Source: Ephydatia muelleri (Eukaryota; Porifera; Demospongiae; Spongillida; Spongillidae). From it: a DNA stretch of 64,000 bases. Position numbers and translations under genes: made by a program. Below the pieces are notes generated by a model. That model saw only the letters and a program-made list of their open reading frames with translations, made no database searches and had not been told where the DNA came from. The stretch is from the NCBI GenBank assembly GCA_013339895.1, contig JABACO010000010.1, forward strand, positions 8,303,453 to 8,367,452. Direction: 5' to 3'. Within the stretch, counting starts at the first letter, position 1. Each line of letters begins with the position of its first letter. This document shows, piece by piece, positions 31,390 to 40,451 of this stretch.

Positions 31390-31615
31390 TGTGACAGAAC
31401 TGACGGTAGCAATCAGTCTGCACACGTCTTCTGAAATGCCTATACACCCCCCAATACCGTTCACGTTAGCCAGTATCTCGGAAAGGGCCACCAACCCTAA
31501 TAATTCCACACCAAATGCATTTATACCTAGATTTCTATCCATGCGCATGCTCAAAGATTCTGCATGCATGTAATTGATATTCAAGAGCGCAGGCCCGTAG
31601 GTCTGGGCGCTCACA
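31390..31615 (-). repeat. 5' LTR of Gmr1-like element
   Basis: 226 bp, by eye identical to 27084-27309. Followed by target duplication GCCAG at 31616-31620. Confidence 0.9.
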
Positions 31616-31699
31616 GCCAGGTCATCACATCGCCACCCTATTTACGAACACGACCTTACCCTTGCTACTGTTGAGGGTAAGATACCATCATCAGTCTAA
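31616..31699 (+). pseudogene. Unclassified reverse-transcriptase gene relic, 3' end
   Basis: After the target duplication GCCAG the frame continues HRHPIYEHDLTLATVEG and ends at TAA (31697-31699). This is the last part of the gene interrupted at 27083. Confidence 0.6.
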
Positions 31700-31798
31700 A
31701 AATCTATCACTAACACTTTTGTTTTTATGCATTGTTTTGTATAGTATGTGGATTATTGTATTTTGGATCTATGTACTTGTTCCTTTTTTCCACTTTAA

Positions 31799-32160
31799 AT
31801 GACACCAGTATATCCAAAGCATATACGTTCATTATTACTCAAGAAAAAGAAACGATACCATATAGAGATAAGGCACGATATCAGTCATGAATTTTCCAAA
31901 CAGGAAGCAGTGAAAGCTTATTTTGCTGCTAAAGAGCAATCTACACTTGACAGTGGAAATATACGTTCTTATATATCAATTCCAAGTTGTATCAAACTTC
32001 TAAAATTATTGTATTACATGAATGGAAATGGCCAATTTCAACGGCCAAATATGGCAACTGCATTAATATTTTTTTTAACGCGCACGCAATTGACATTCTA
32101 ACGGGTACACGGGAAGTGACAGTGTATCAAACGCGAAAGTTAGGATTACCCTCCAAGGCG
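31799..32160 (+). pseudogene. LINE fragment (linker region)
   Basis: Reads YPKHIRSLLLKKKKRYH, HEFSKQEAVKAYFAAKEQS in a short frame and is repeated inverted at 16327-16530. Basic KKKK after an IRSLL helix is typical of the region between endonuclease and RT in LINE proteins. It may belong to the same LINE as 32680-39225, with an internal deletion. Confidence 0.4.
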
Positions 32161-32679
32161 AAGGTCTTATAGGTGAGTGAGATAAGTAACGCACAAGCGT
32201 GCTTTTTCATTATTATTTATTTATTTTTGTCGAGGAGGGAGCCTTCGACATTTTATAGTCGTTAAATTTTAAGCGCTGTGAACGCAATGATACTCGTTGT
32301 AAGCTAACTGGAAAAATAGGTGTGCATCGTGCGTGGCATAAGTAGTGTGTTCTTCACAACAGTTAACATCTGCCATCCCAGCTCAGTGAGCTCCATACGG
32401 CCAGTTTTCAACGCGCGTCTGAATCCGATTCTCTACCCGATTCAGCCGTGAGACGGACTTTATTTCCCGAAATTTACAGACCTTGTACCGGATACCATTG
32501 GATACTATTGAAAATTATGTCCGTCTCACCTCCTTTGGGTAGCGAATCTGTCCGTGCGATGCATTTACATGTACTCTCTTTCTTAGGGTCATTAATATTA
32601 TTCATGATGGCCGGGGAGGGAGTTTAAACCTCTAACCCCCGCCCTAGATCCACTATACTGCTCTTAAGATATGAAACTT
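32161..32679. other. No gene recognised
   Basis: AT-rich flank. An imperfect inverted pair around GTCCGTCTCAC (32448-32530) is the only structure noticed. Confidence 0.4.
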
Positions 32680-32789
32680 ATATGCAGTATTCATTGTGCT
32701 TACATCGCCTCCATAGCATATTTTCGCTGTGCCCACCTTCTAAAAACGTTCTATGTAATGTGAGATTTCTAGCTACCTTACTTCGAGCC
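32680..32789 (+). pseudogene. LINE reverse-transcriptase C-terminal relic, 5' part
   Basis: Ends VRFLATLLRA and is continued by FKKYIRPILESSTPVWSP after the BEL/Pao element at 38748. The join matches the conserved fold in which a long helix precedes YxRPxLE in CR1/L2/RTE-type LINEs. Confidence 0.6.
32785..32789. repeat. Target-site duplication GAGCC (left of BEL/Pao)
   Basis: Identical to 38748-38752. Confidence 0.9.
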
Positions 32790-32946
32790 TGTAGAAAACG
32801 GAATATTAATTGCGTAATTATTCATTCATTGTGCGCACGTGATTGTAGTAAAAATAAAAATTTGTGAACAGGAACGTGCGAGCTAGCTAGCGTTTGTATC
32901 CTCTCGGATCGCTCACGATCGCCATCATTGATTGAGTTTCTTTACA
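32790..32946 (+). repeat. 5' LTR of BEL/Pao element
   Basis: 157 bp, TGTAGAAAAC to CTTTACA. By eye identical to the 3' LTR. Confidence 0.92.
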
Positions 32947-32964
32947 TGGTCCTTCGAGCCGGGA
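32947..32964 (+). promoter_or_regulatory. Primer-binding site of BEL/Pao element
   Basis: TGGTCCTTCGAGCCGGGA directly follows the 5' LTR, complementary to a tRNA 3' end including CCA. Confidence 0.85.
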
Positions 32965-32983
32965 GGTTATTTGAACGGCGAAC

Positions 32984-35389
32984 ATGAGTGAATCCGAAGA
33001 AGTAAAAAAGAAGAAGCGCATTCGCGCCGGTCACAGGGCTTCAGCCACGCGAATCAGCACTCAAGCGAAAGAGAATTTGGAATCCACTGAATTTAACCCA
33101 GCACAGATGAAGCAGCATGTTCAGTTCCTGAAGGATAAGTTACGTGTGATAAGTCAACTTGACGCGGAAATCGTGGATTTACTACAGACCGAAGAAGAAA
33201 CTACGCGCGAGATAGAGCAATCTGACACCTTCAAGGAAGGAATCGAACTAGCTATGATCAACTTTGAGTCCGCAGTGGCGGAGACATCTCGTACGCCAAC
33301 AAGAAACCGATCCAGAGCTAACAGCGACGCTGCAAGCGAAGAACAAGAGATAAGGACGGATATTGTGAACGAAGTGAGCAGACCTAACTCGGCTGCATCT
33401 CAATCGACGACAACCGAACCAGCTACTACGATTTCACAACACGAAAACGGGAAAATGACCCAAGCGTGCAAAGTGAAGCTCCCGAAGTTAGTACTGAAGA
33501 AATTTGACGGAGGCATCACCAATTGGTCATCGTTTTGGGATTCCTTCGAGTCATCCATACATCAGAATCCAGATTTGACTGAAATTGACAAATTCATCTA
33601 TCTAAAATCACTCCTTGAATCATCAGCTGCAGAAGTTATCAGCGGATTGACTTTGTCTTCAAGCAACTACACAGAAGCTTTATCCCTGCTAAAGAAGAGA
33701 TTCGGCAACAAGCAGCACCAGATTAGCAAGCACATGGACGCTCTCATGAACTTAGAACCAGTCGTCACCTCTCGCAATCTGAAGGCCCTTAGACAACTGT
33801 ACGACAAGGTCGAGTCACACATTCGCTGTCTAAGGTCTCTTGGTGTGGAGTCAGAGTCATATGGTACGCTGCTGAGCTCCGTGTTGATGAAGAGAATCCC
33901 ACACGATATTTGTTTAGTAGTGAGCAGAACAGTAACCACAGATGATTGGAAGTTAGACAAATTGTTGGCAGCTGTTGGTAGTGAAATTGAAGCTAGGGAA
34001 AAGGCAGCTCAGGAAGAGGCAGAAACTTTACAGAAACCTACAAAGAATCCACCCACTACTGCAGCACTGCTCAGTACGCTAGCCCCAGCATGTTGTTACT
34101 GTGGGGAATCACACCAGTCTTCCTCGTGCAGAACTGTACCCGACATAGATCAGAGAAGGCAATGTCTGTTAAAGATGGGAAGATGTTTTGTGTGTCTCAG
34201 GAGAGGGCACAAAGGGATTGACTGCCGATCCTCATTGAAATGTTCAATCTGCCAAGGAAGACATCACTTGAGTATCTGCCCACGACCTAGACAGGCGAAC
34301 AACTCACAACCGGGTACTTCTCCATCTGTACCAGCAAGTCAAAATTCATCACGAACTGTTCAAGCTCCTGCAGTTAATGGACGATCGTCAACGATGTCCA
34401 TGTATGTCAGCACCAAGACTCCAATACTGCTGCAAACTGCACGTGTGAAGGTGAATGCTCCAAATCGAGAATCCCCAGTCATTGACACTAGAATTGTATT
34501 CGATAGTGGAAGTCAAAGATCGTACATTTCCAACAAGATCTGTGAGGCACTTGGGCTCAAGGTGGAACGCAAAGAGAGGCTAGTGGTGAAGACCTTTGGA
34601 GCAGAAGAAGGACGATCTCAAGAATGTGGTGTGGTTCGACTCAGTGTCAAGACAAAGGCAGGATCCAATGTCGTTCTGACACTACTTGCTGTATCTACAA
34701 TTTGCGAGCCACTCGTAGGCCAGCCATTGACCTTTGCAACTAACCACTACTCATACCTATCAGGACTAGACATGGCAGATTCAAGCGACCAAAACGACCA
34801 TCTAGAGGTGGGAATCCTAATCGGAGCTGACAATTACTGGTCCTTGATGACTGGAAGGATTCGGAAGGGAAGAACCGGACCTACTGCAGTGGAAACGGAC
34901 TTTGGCTGGGTGCTCTCTGGGCCAGTGAAGGGATTGTCTACAGAAACAACTTCAGTGAACCTTCTTTCATGCCACGTACTGAATGCGGGAATGTTGTCTC
35001 CTCACTCTGACACCAAGATGGAACAGATATTGCATAGTTTTTGGGACCTAGAAACACTTGGTATAAAATCTCAAGAAGGATCGGTGTACGACAACTTCAT
35101 GCGTACCATATCATATGAGGATGGAAGATACTGTGTAAGCCTACCTTGGAAGGATCCTAATCCTCTACTGCCGGATAACTTCAACCTCTGTCAAGCAAGA
35201 TTGTTTGGTTTGATAAGAAGACTAAAGCAAAGCCCACACATTCTTCTGGAGTATGACCGAATCATTCGTGAACAAATTGCACAAGGGATTGTTGAAGTTA
35301 TGGGTGATGTGGCACGAAGTTCTACTGGAAGGCTGCATTACCTCCCGCATCACGGCGTCATTCGGGGGACAAATCGACTACCAAACTGA
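32984..35389 (+). CDS. Gag, zinc knuckles, protease and RT N-terminal part (BEL/Pao)
   Basis: 801 codons from ATG at 32984. A basic N-terminus (KKKKRIRAGHRASATR) and Glu-rich helices come first, then the capsid-like DUF1759 region (about 165-330; LVLKKFDGGITNWSSFWDSF). CCHC-type knuckles follow at about 370-432 (CCYCGESHQSSSC, CFVCLRRGHKGIDC, CSICQGRHHLSIC). A retropepsin-like protease with FDSGSQRSYIS (about 506-516) comes next, and then the start of RT, ending shortly after HYLPHHGVI. The frame closes prematurely because of the break in the G run at 35364-35368. The RT continues in the next frame. Confidence 0.9.
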   Translation: MSESEEVKKKKRIRAGHRASATRISTQAKENLESTEFNPAQMKQHVQFLKDKLRVISQLDAEIVDLLQTEEETTREIEQSDTFKEGIELAMINFESAVAETSRTPTRNRSRANSDAASEEQEIRTDIVNEVSRPNSAASQSTTTEPATTISQHENGKMTQACKVKLPKLVLKKFDGGITNWSSFWDSFESSIHQNPDLTEIDKFIYLKSLLESSAAEVISGLTLSSSNYTEALSLLKKRFGNKQHQISKHMDALMNLEPVVTSRNLKALRQLYDKVESHIRCLRSLGVESESYGTLLSSVLMKRIPHDICLVVSRTVTTDDWKLDKLLAAVGSEIEAREKAAQEEAETLQKPTKNPPTTAALLSTLAPACCYCGESHQSSSCRTVPDIDQRRQCLLKMGRCFVCLRRGHKGIDCRSSLKCSICQGRHHLSICPRPRQANNSQPGTSPSVPASQNSSRTVQAPAVNGRSSTMSMYVSTKTPILLQTARVKVNAPNRESPVIDTRIVFDSGSQRSYISNKICEALGLKVERKERLVVKTFGAEEGRSQECGVVRLSVKTKAGSNVVLTLLAVSTICEPLVGQPLTFATNHYSYLSGLDMADSSDQNDHLEVGILIGADNYWSLMTGRIRKGRTGPTAVETDFGWVLSGPVKGLSTETTSVNLLSCHVLNAGMLSPHSDTKMEQILHSFWDLETLGIKSQEGSVYDNFMRTISYEDGRYCVSLPWKDPNPLLPDNFNLCQARLFGLIRRLKQSPHILLEYDRIIREQIAQGIVEVMGDVARSSTGRLHYLPHHGVIRGTNRLPN

Positions 35390-37551
35390 GAATAGTCTTT
35401 GATGCGTCAGCACGTAGCGAAGGTCCTTCACTTAACGATTGTCTCTATACTGGACCTTCCTTTGGCCAAAACATTGCAGAGATCTTACTCAGGTTTCGTC
35501 TGTTTCCAGTGGCCTTGGTAGCAGACATCGAAAAGGCTTTCTTAATGGTTTCTGTTGTGAAGGAAGACAGGGATGCACTAAGGTTCCTCTGGTTGGATGA
35601 CATCAGTAGTGATTGCCCCAGTGTTCAAGTGCTACGGTTCACTAGGATCGTATTTGGTGTTTCAGCAAGCCCATTCTTACTTAATGCTACGATCAAGCGG
35701 CACATTGAGGGATATCGGTCTGAAGACAGTGGTTTTGTGGAGAAATTCCAACGGTCCATATATGTAGACGATGTCACATTTGGAGCAGAAAGTGCGGAGA
35801 AGGCGTTCAAGTTGTACCAGCAGTCTAAGCTTTGGTTAGCCAAAGGTGGATTTAATCTTCGAAAATTTGTCACAAACTGTCCAGAACTGCAGTCAAGGAT
35901 CAATTGGGCAGAGAATCACACTCTCGACCAATCAGATGGCACAGACCCAGCAAGAGTCACCAGTGAGGATATGTCATATGTGAAAAACACATTAGGTGAC
36001 AACCTGAACAACCTGGAGGGTTTGAAGGTCCTAGGAGTACGTTGGAACCCGGAATCCGATTTGTTGTTGTTCGACATCCAGCACATTACAGAACTAGCCA
36101 CGAAGCTTCAACCCACCAAGCGAAATGTCATTGGTCTTGCTGCACGATTTTTTGACCCATTGGGAGTTATTTCACCTGTAACTGTCCAATTCAAGCTACT
36201 TTTCCAGAATATTTGTGTGAAGAATGTGTCTTGGGACGAGCCTTTGTCGTGTGAATTATTGGAAAGATGGGAGAAATTGCTTGATGGACTGAAGCAAGTT
36301 CACTCCATTACTATACCTCGGTGCTACTTCTCCAATTGGACGTCATGCAGTCTTCGGGGTTTCTGCGACGCCTCACAGCATGCATATGCGGCAGTGGTTT
36401 ACCTCCTGATAGAAACTGATGGCAGCTGTTACTCCAAGTTGGTTGTAGCCAAGACACGGGTTTGCCCGCTGCAGAAGCACAGTATACCCAGGCTTGAGTT
36501 GTTAGGAGCACTTCTACTGTCCAGGCTACTTTCATGGGCTCATTCTGCACTTAGAGTGGAACTGAGGCTTGAACCTTCAATCTGTTACACTGATTCGATT
36601 GTGGTCTTGTACTGGATCAAGAGAGTGGACAAGGAATGGAAGCAGTTTGTTGAGAACCGAGTTACAGAAATTCGACGACTTGCTCCAGCTGCATGGTGGC
36701 AGCATTGCCCAGGGGCAGACAATCCAGCCGACATGCCATCAAGGGGCATGGATCCACTACAATTAGTGAACAACCCACTCTGGTTTAATGGACCAAGATG
36801 GCTATGTGAATCCTCCTCAGAAGGGCTCTCTGACTCTTGTATAGCTGAACATGTGCCTGAAGGTTGTGCTACTGAGTTGAAGGTCAAGGACAGTCGTCGG
36901 TGTCAAGAATCACACTCGATGTTGGTCAGTGATCACAAGGACCCGATGATCAGATGTGAAAATTTTAGCAGTCTGAAACGTTTGTTGAAGGTCACAGCCA
37001 TTGTGTATAAGTTCATCCAGGTACTGAAGATGAGAAGGCGTGGTACAGAGGCAAGTGTGAGGTTGGAAGCTAAGGATATAATTGATGCAGAGCTTTATTG
37101 GATACGGATTGCACAAGAAATGTTGCTCCAAGATGAGAAGTTCACCATGTGGAAGACACAGCTAGGCCTTTACTTGGATGATTTAGGGCTGTGGAGATGT
37201 AAGGGAAGACTTAGCAATGCAGAGCTCCCAATGGATGCCAAACACCCGATACTTCTGCCAAGTAAACACCACATTACGATTCTTGTAGCCCAAGACTGCC
37301 ACAAACACGTGATGCATGGCGGCATCAAAGAAACACTGGCCGAACTTAGAGGACGATTCTGGATCATCAAAGGGAGGAGTTTTTTAAGGAATTTGCTGCA
37401 TCAGTGCACAATCTGTGCCAGAATCAATGCAAGACCGTATGATGCGTGTGAATCTCCACCATTGCCACAGTTCCGTGTAAGGGAATACCCACCATTTAAC
37501 TGTGTTGGTGTCGACTACGCTGGTCCCTTGCATGTACGTCAAGTCAGGTGA
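35368..37551 (+). CDS. RT, RNase H and integrase zinc region (BEL/Pao)
   Basis: Open from 35368. It contains LRIVFDASA, LVADIEKAFLMV (motif A), FGVSASPFLLNAT and IYVDDVTFGAE (YVDD, 35761-35772), the RNase H region with GFCDASQHAYAAVVY and YTDSIVVLYWI, and the integrase H2C2 zinc finger (HVMHGGIKETLAEL ... CTICARIN). It ends a few residues into the integrase core at VGVDYAGPL, where the frame breaks. No start codon is expected, because in intact relatives this is one Gag-Pol protein. Confidence 0.88.
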   Translation, partial: DKSTTKLRIVFDASARSEGPSLNDCLYTGPSFGQNIAEILLRFRLFPVALVADIEKAFLMVSVVKEDRDALRFLWLDDISSDCPSVQVLRFTRIVFGVSASPFLLNATIKRHIEGYRSEDSGFVEKFQRSIYVDDVTFGAESAEKAFKLYQQSKLWLAKGGFNLRKFVTNCPELQSRINWAENHTLDQSDGTDPARVTSEDMSYVKNTLGDNLNNLEGLKVLGVRWNPESDLLLFDIQHITELATKLQPTKRNVIGLAARFFDPLGVISPVTVQFKLLFQNICVKNVSWDEPLSCELLERWEKLLDGLKQVHSITIPRCYFSNWTSCSLRGFCDASQHAYAAVVYLLIETDGSCYSKLVVAKTRVCPLQKHSIPRLELLGALLLSRLLSWAHSALRVELRLEPSICYTDSIVVLYWIKRVDKEWKQFVENRVTEIRRLAPAAWWQHCPGADNPADMPSRGMDPLQLVNNPLWFNGPRWLCESSSEGLSDSCIAEHVPEGCATELKVKDSRRCQESHSMLVSDHKDPMIRCENFSSLKRLLKVTAIVYKFIQVLKMRRRGTEASVRLEAKDIIDAELYWIRIAQEMLLQDEKFTMWKTQLGLYLDDLGLWRCKGRLSNAELPMDAKHPILLPSKHHITILVAQDCHKHVMHGGIKETLAELRGRFWIIKGRSFLRNLLHQCTICARINARPYDACESPPLPQFRVREYPPFNCVGVDYAGPLHVRQVR

Positions 37552-38563
37552 AAAGGTGTGGATCTCGCTATTTTCGTGTTGTGTGACACGAGCCATACAT
37601 CTAGAGGTGGTGCCAGACATGTCTACCGAATCTTTCATCAGATGCTTCAAGCGTTTTGCAGCACGAAGAGGTACCCCATCGATAGTTGTTTCGGACAATA
37701 GCAAGACATTTAGATCCGCCCACAAGGAATTAGCCCAGATCCAAACACATCCTGTTGTGGAGAACTTCTTCACAGAGCAACGGATAGAATGGCGCTTCAA
37801 CTTGGAGAAGGCTCCTTGGTGGGGTGGATTCTTTGAGAGGATGGTTGGCTCAGTCAAGAGATGCTTGAAAAAGGTCATAGGTCATGCAAGGTTAACATTT
37901 GATGAACTATTGACTGTTATTGTGGAGGTGGAAGGAACGCTCAACTCCAGACCACTTACATATCTCTCAGCGGATGATTTTGATGAACCACTCACTCCAG
38001 CGCACCTACTCACAGGCCGTCGACTCCATGGATTACCTGACACACACGTATCATCAGAATTAGACTTGGACTTTGTTACGTCAAGTACTCATTCTGCCGT
38101 CACTTCACGAATGAAACATCTTCAACTCATTCTGCAACACTTCTGGAAACGTTGGAAGACCGAGTATCTCATTGACTTAAGGGAAACCCATCGATTCTCC
38201 ACCAACAAGGACAAAGGGTATGGCAAGATTGCTCTTGGAGATATTGTCCTGGTGCATGATGACAATCATCCCAGAACGTTTTGGAGATTGGGAAGGGTAG
38301 AGCAACTCATCCAGGGCAGTGATGGTCATGTCAGAGGAGCAGTGGTTCGCGTGTCATCCAAGACTGGTTCCACTACATTGAGGCGACCATTGCAGCGATT
38401 GTACCCACTTGAAATCAAGCACCCAGATGCTGAGACCCCAGTGACTCCCGACAAGCAGCAAGGCACTACTAAGAAACTTCCCAGGAGGGCAGCAGCGGAA
38501 ATAGCCAAGCTGAAATTAACCGCTCTGGCAAATCAGTCTGATGAATCTGAACTTGATTATTGA
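37535..38563 (+). CDS. Integrase core and DUF5641-type domain (BEL/Pao)
   Basis: Resumes at YVKSGEKVWISLFSCC after the second break and carries VVPDMSTESF, VSDNSKTF (second Asp) and WWGGFFERMVGSVKRCLKK (catalytic Glu). The C-terminal chromatin- or DNA-contact module (FWKRWKTEYLIDLRE, GDIVLVHDDN, WRLGRVEQL) follows, the DUF5641 region found at the end of BEL/Pao Pol. Stop TGA at 38561-38563. Confidence 0.88.
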   Translation, partial: YVKSGEKVWISLFSCCVTRAIHLEVVPDMSTESFIRCFKRFAARRGTPSIVVSDNSKTFRSAHKELAQIQTHPVVENFFTEQRIEWRFNLEKAPWWGGFFERMVGSVKRCLKKVIGHARLTFDELLTVIVEVEGTLNSRPLTYLSADDFDEPLTPAHLLTGRRLHGLPDTHVSSELDLDFVTSSTHSAVTSRMKHLQLILQHFWKRWKTEYLIDLRETHRFSTNKDKGYGKIALGDIVLVHDDNHPRTFWRLGRVEQLIQGSDGHVRGAVVRVSSKTGSTTLRRPLQRLYPLEIKHPDAETPVTPDKQQGTTKKLPRRAAAEIAKLKLTALANQSDESELDY

Positions 38564-38581
38564 CTAGTTCAGACTAGTCAA
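38560..38581 (+). other. Perfect 9-bp stem-loop at the BEL/Pao pol stop
   Basis: TTGACTAGT, loop TCAG, ACTAGTCAA overlapping the stop codon and lying 10 nt before the 3' LTR. No clear polypurine tract is seen at this place. Confidence 0.6.
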
Positions 38582-38590
38582 TGGTGGCAG

Positions 38591-38747
38591 TGTAGAAAAC
38601 GGAATATTAATTGCGTAATTATTCATTCATTGTGCGCACGTGATTGTAGTAAAAATAAAAATTTGTGAACAGGAACGTGCGAGCTAGCTAGCGTTTGTAT
38701 CCTCTCGGATCGCTCACGATCGCCATCATTGATTGAGTTTCTTTACA
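38591..38747 (+). repeat. 3' LTR of BEL/Pao element
   Basis: 157 bp, followed by GAGCC (38748-38752). Confidence 0.92.
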
Positions 38748-39225
38748 GAGCCTTCAAAAAATATATTAGGCCAATCCTGGAATCGTCCACTCCAGTCAGT
38801 TAAAAGACATCGGAGGCATTGAGAAAATTCAACGATGCTTTACTAGATCATTATAAAAAAGAGCATGCTTCCTTTTACATGGATTATTCTGATCGGCTCC
38901 ATAATCTTCAACTGCCATCACTGGAACATCATACATAATTTTCGATCTTTTTATGTGCTTTAAAATCATTTACAAGCTGGTTAACCTATCTGTTGACGAT
39001 TTCTTCTGCTTACGTAGTAACTTTGCTCACGACACTCGTGGCACTCTCAAAAGCTGAGGTCAATTCAGATATCAAGGTCTGCGGTCAGGCACAACTTTTT
39101 TTTCCGAACGAATAATCCATATTTTGAACCTCCTTTCGGTTCAGTAGTGACAGAAAACATATAACGGCATTCAAGTCTGGTAGATTTGTAAACTGTACCC
39201 TTATAAATAGGCTTTGTATAAATGC
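38748..39225 (+). pseudogene. LINE reverse-transcriptase C-terminal relic, 3' part
   Basis: Reads FKKYIRPILESSTPVWSP, IEKIQRCFTRS, SDRLHNLQLPSLEHH and, further on, decayed pieces with FFRTNN and VVTENI. This is the classic C-terminal end of a CR1/L2/RTE-like ORF2, with several stops and frameshifts. Confidence 0.65.
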
Positions 39226-39549
39226 ATTGCAACTAATGCCATCATTTGCGGTGTACGTATTGTGCATTAAAAAAACATTTCAATAATACTAATATTTACG
39301 GGTGCGTGTATACAATGCGTCTAATGCCTACATTGCACTGTACTGTTCCACCGCAAAACTTAATTGCATACAGATTAATGTTGCTTTGTGCAAATGTGTA
39401 TTGAAACTATTATGAGATGCATTAATTTGCAACTACATCTATTTTAGTTTTAGATACCCTGCAATATGTACGGAATATTTTTCAAGTGGACAGAATCCCA
39501 TCTAGCACACGTTTGGGTGTTTCTGTGTCATCAAGATCATAAAATTGAT
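39226..39549. other. No gene recognised
   Basis: AT-rich sequence between the LINE relic and the right arm. Confidence 0.4.
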
Positions 39550-40282
39550 GTTGTTTTTTTCGTCCAACGAGCATCATTTCCACTGTGATTAATGGAGTTT
39601 ACAAATCTATATTTACTTGAATTTAAAACAATAACCACATGTAATATTTAAAAAAATCTAACAAACTGATGCATGGGTTTAACAATTGTCAACAAATAGC
39701 TAAAATAAAGGTATCTCACGTGACTATCACGTTCCACAACTTTCATTTTCAGTGACCCCAGTCTTGTCAACTCATTTCTTCTATATATCTTCACTCAGAG
39801 ACAACGATCATGGAATGTAGCTTAAGCATCAATCGCTATATCATTTGACCGAGTTAGATTCTGAGCCCGGGAAACCGTTTGTGCCTTTTCGAGCAATACG
39901 TTTTTTAAGAACTAAAAGTGTTAGGTATTTGTTTTTGCGAACCACTCGGTTCGTGCTAAATCAAGCGTTCAGTTGTTCCGAACGGTGATTGGTGCATCGT
40001 TAGTGATTTTCACTGTAGGTGCCAAGTTGCAATGCCTACCAACCACAAGATCTGGATGAAAGAACCAATCGAAAAAAATGTTGTCTTTATGCTATAATCA
40101 TTGCTACATGCCTTTGCTTTGGTGAGGATGTAAGCTACTGGCATTGAGAAAATGAGAAGTCGTCTCTTCGACTGCCTTGAAAGAGGCCAATGGCACCTTT
40201 TCAAAGTACCAACAGACAATAAAATATTAGAGGAATAATCTTGATCTCTTGTAGCTGTTAATACCACACGATGGTAGAATGA

Positions 40283-40419
40283 GGGGGGGGGGGGGGGGGG
40301 GGGGGGGTGGTAACAAAATCAAAAGCAGACCATTAGTCATAGGAATCATTATCTGTAGGGGGACAATCGAGTCAGCCAAACAAAAATATGTTGTCTTGTC
40401 AGGCAATTGTATTATTCTT

Positions 40420-40450
<31 letters not shown>

Positions 40451-40451
40451 G
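40283..40451. repeat. Paired poly-G tracts of right arm
   Basis: G runs at 40283-40307 and 40431-40451, the mirror of the C runs at 8670-8697 and 8581-8590. Open frames crossing them are artefacts. Confidence 0.8.

Larger units (their letters stand above)
27084..31615 (-). mobile_element. Gmr1-like Ty3/gypsy LTR retrotransposon, defective
   Basis: 4532 bp between perfect 5-bp duplications GCCAG. LTRs of 226 bp (27084-27309 and 31390-31615) look identical and begin TGTGAGCGCC and end CTGTCACA on the minus strand. Order on the minus strand is LTR, primer site, gag, zinc knuckle, protease, integrase, reverse transcriptase, RNase H, polypurine tract, LTR. Integrase before RT is the Ty1/copia order but the domains are Ty3/gypsy-type, the hallmark of the Gmr1 group. 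A deletion at the RT-RNase H junction disables it. It sits inside the RT relic 25390-31699. Confidence 0.88.
32790..38747 (+). mobile_element. BEL/Pao LTR retrotransposon with two frame breaks
   Basis: 5958 bp between perfect duplications GAGCC, with 157-bp LTRs that look identical. Internal order is gag (DUF1759-type), zinc knuckles, protease, RT, RNase H, integrase, DUF5641-type C-terminus, the standard BEL/Pao order. The coding frame breaks in the G run 35364-35368 (RT N-terminal part) and near 37530-37540 (start of integrase core). It interrupts a LINE relic. Confidence 0.92.

Noticed and set aside
35360-35370. Programmed -1 frameshift in the BEL/Pao element
   Set aside because: It falls inside the conserved RT core, not at a gag-pol border. 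A homopolymer lesion is more likely.
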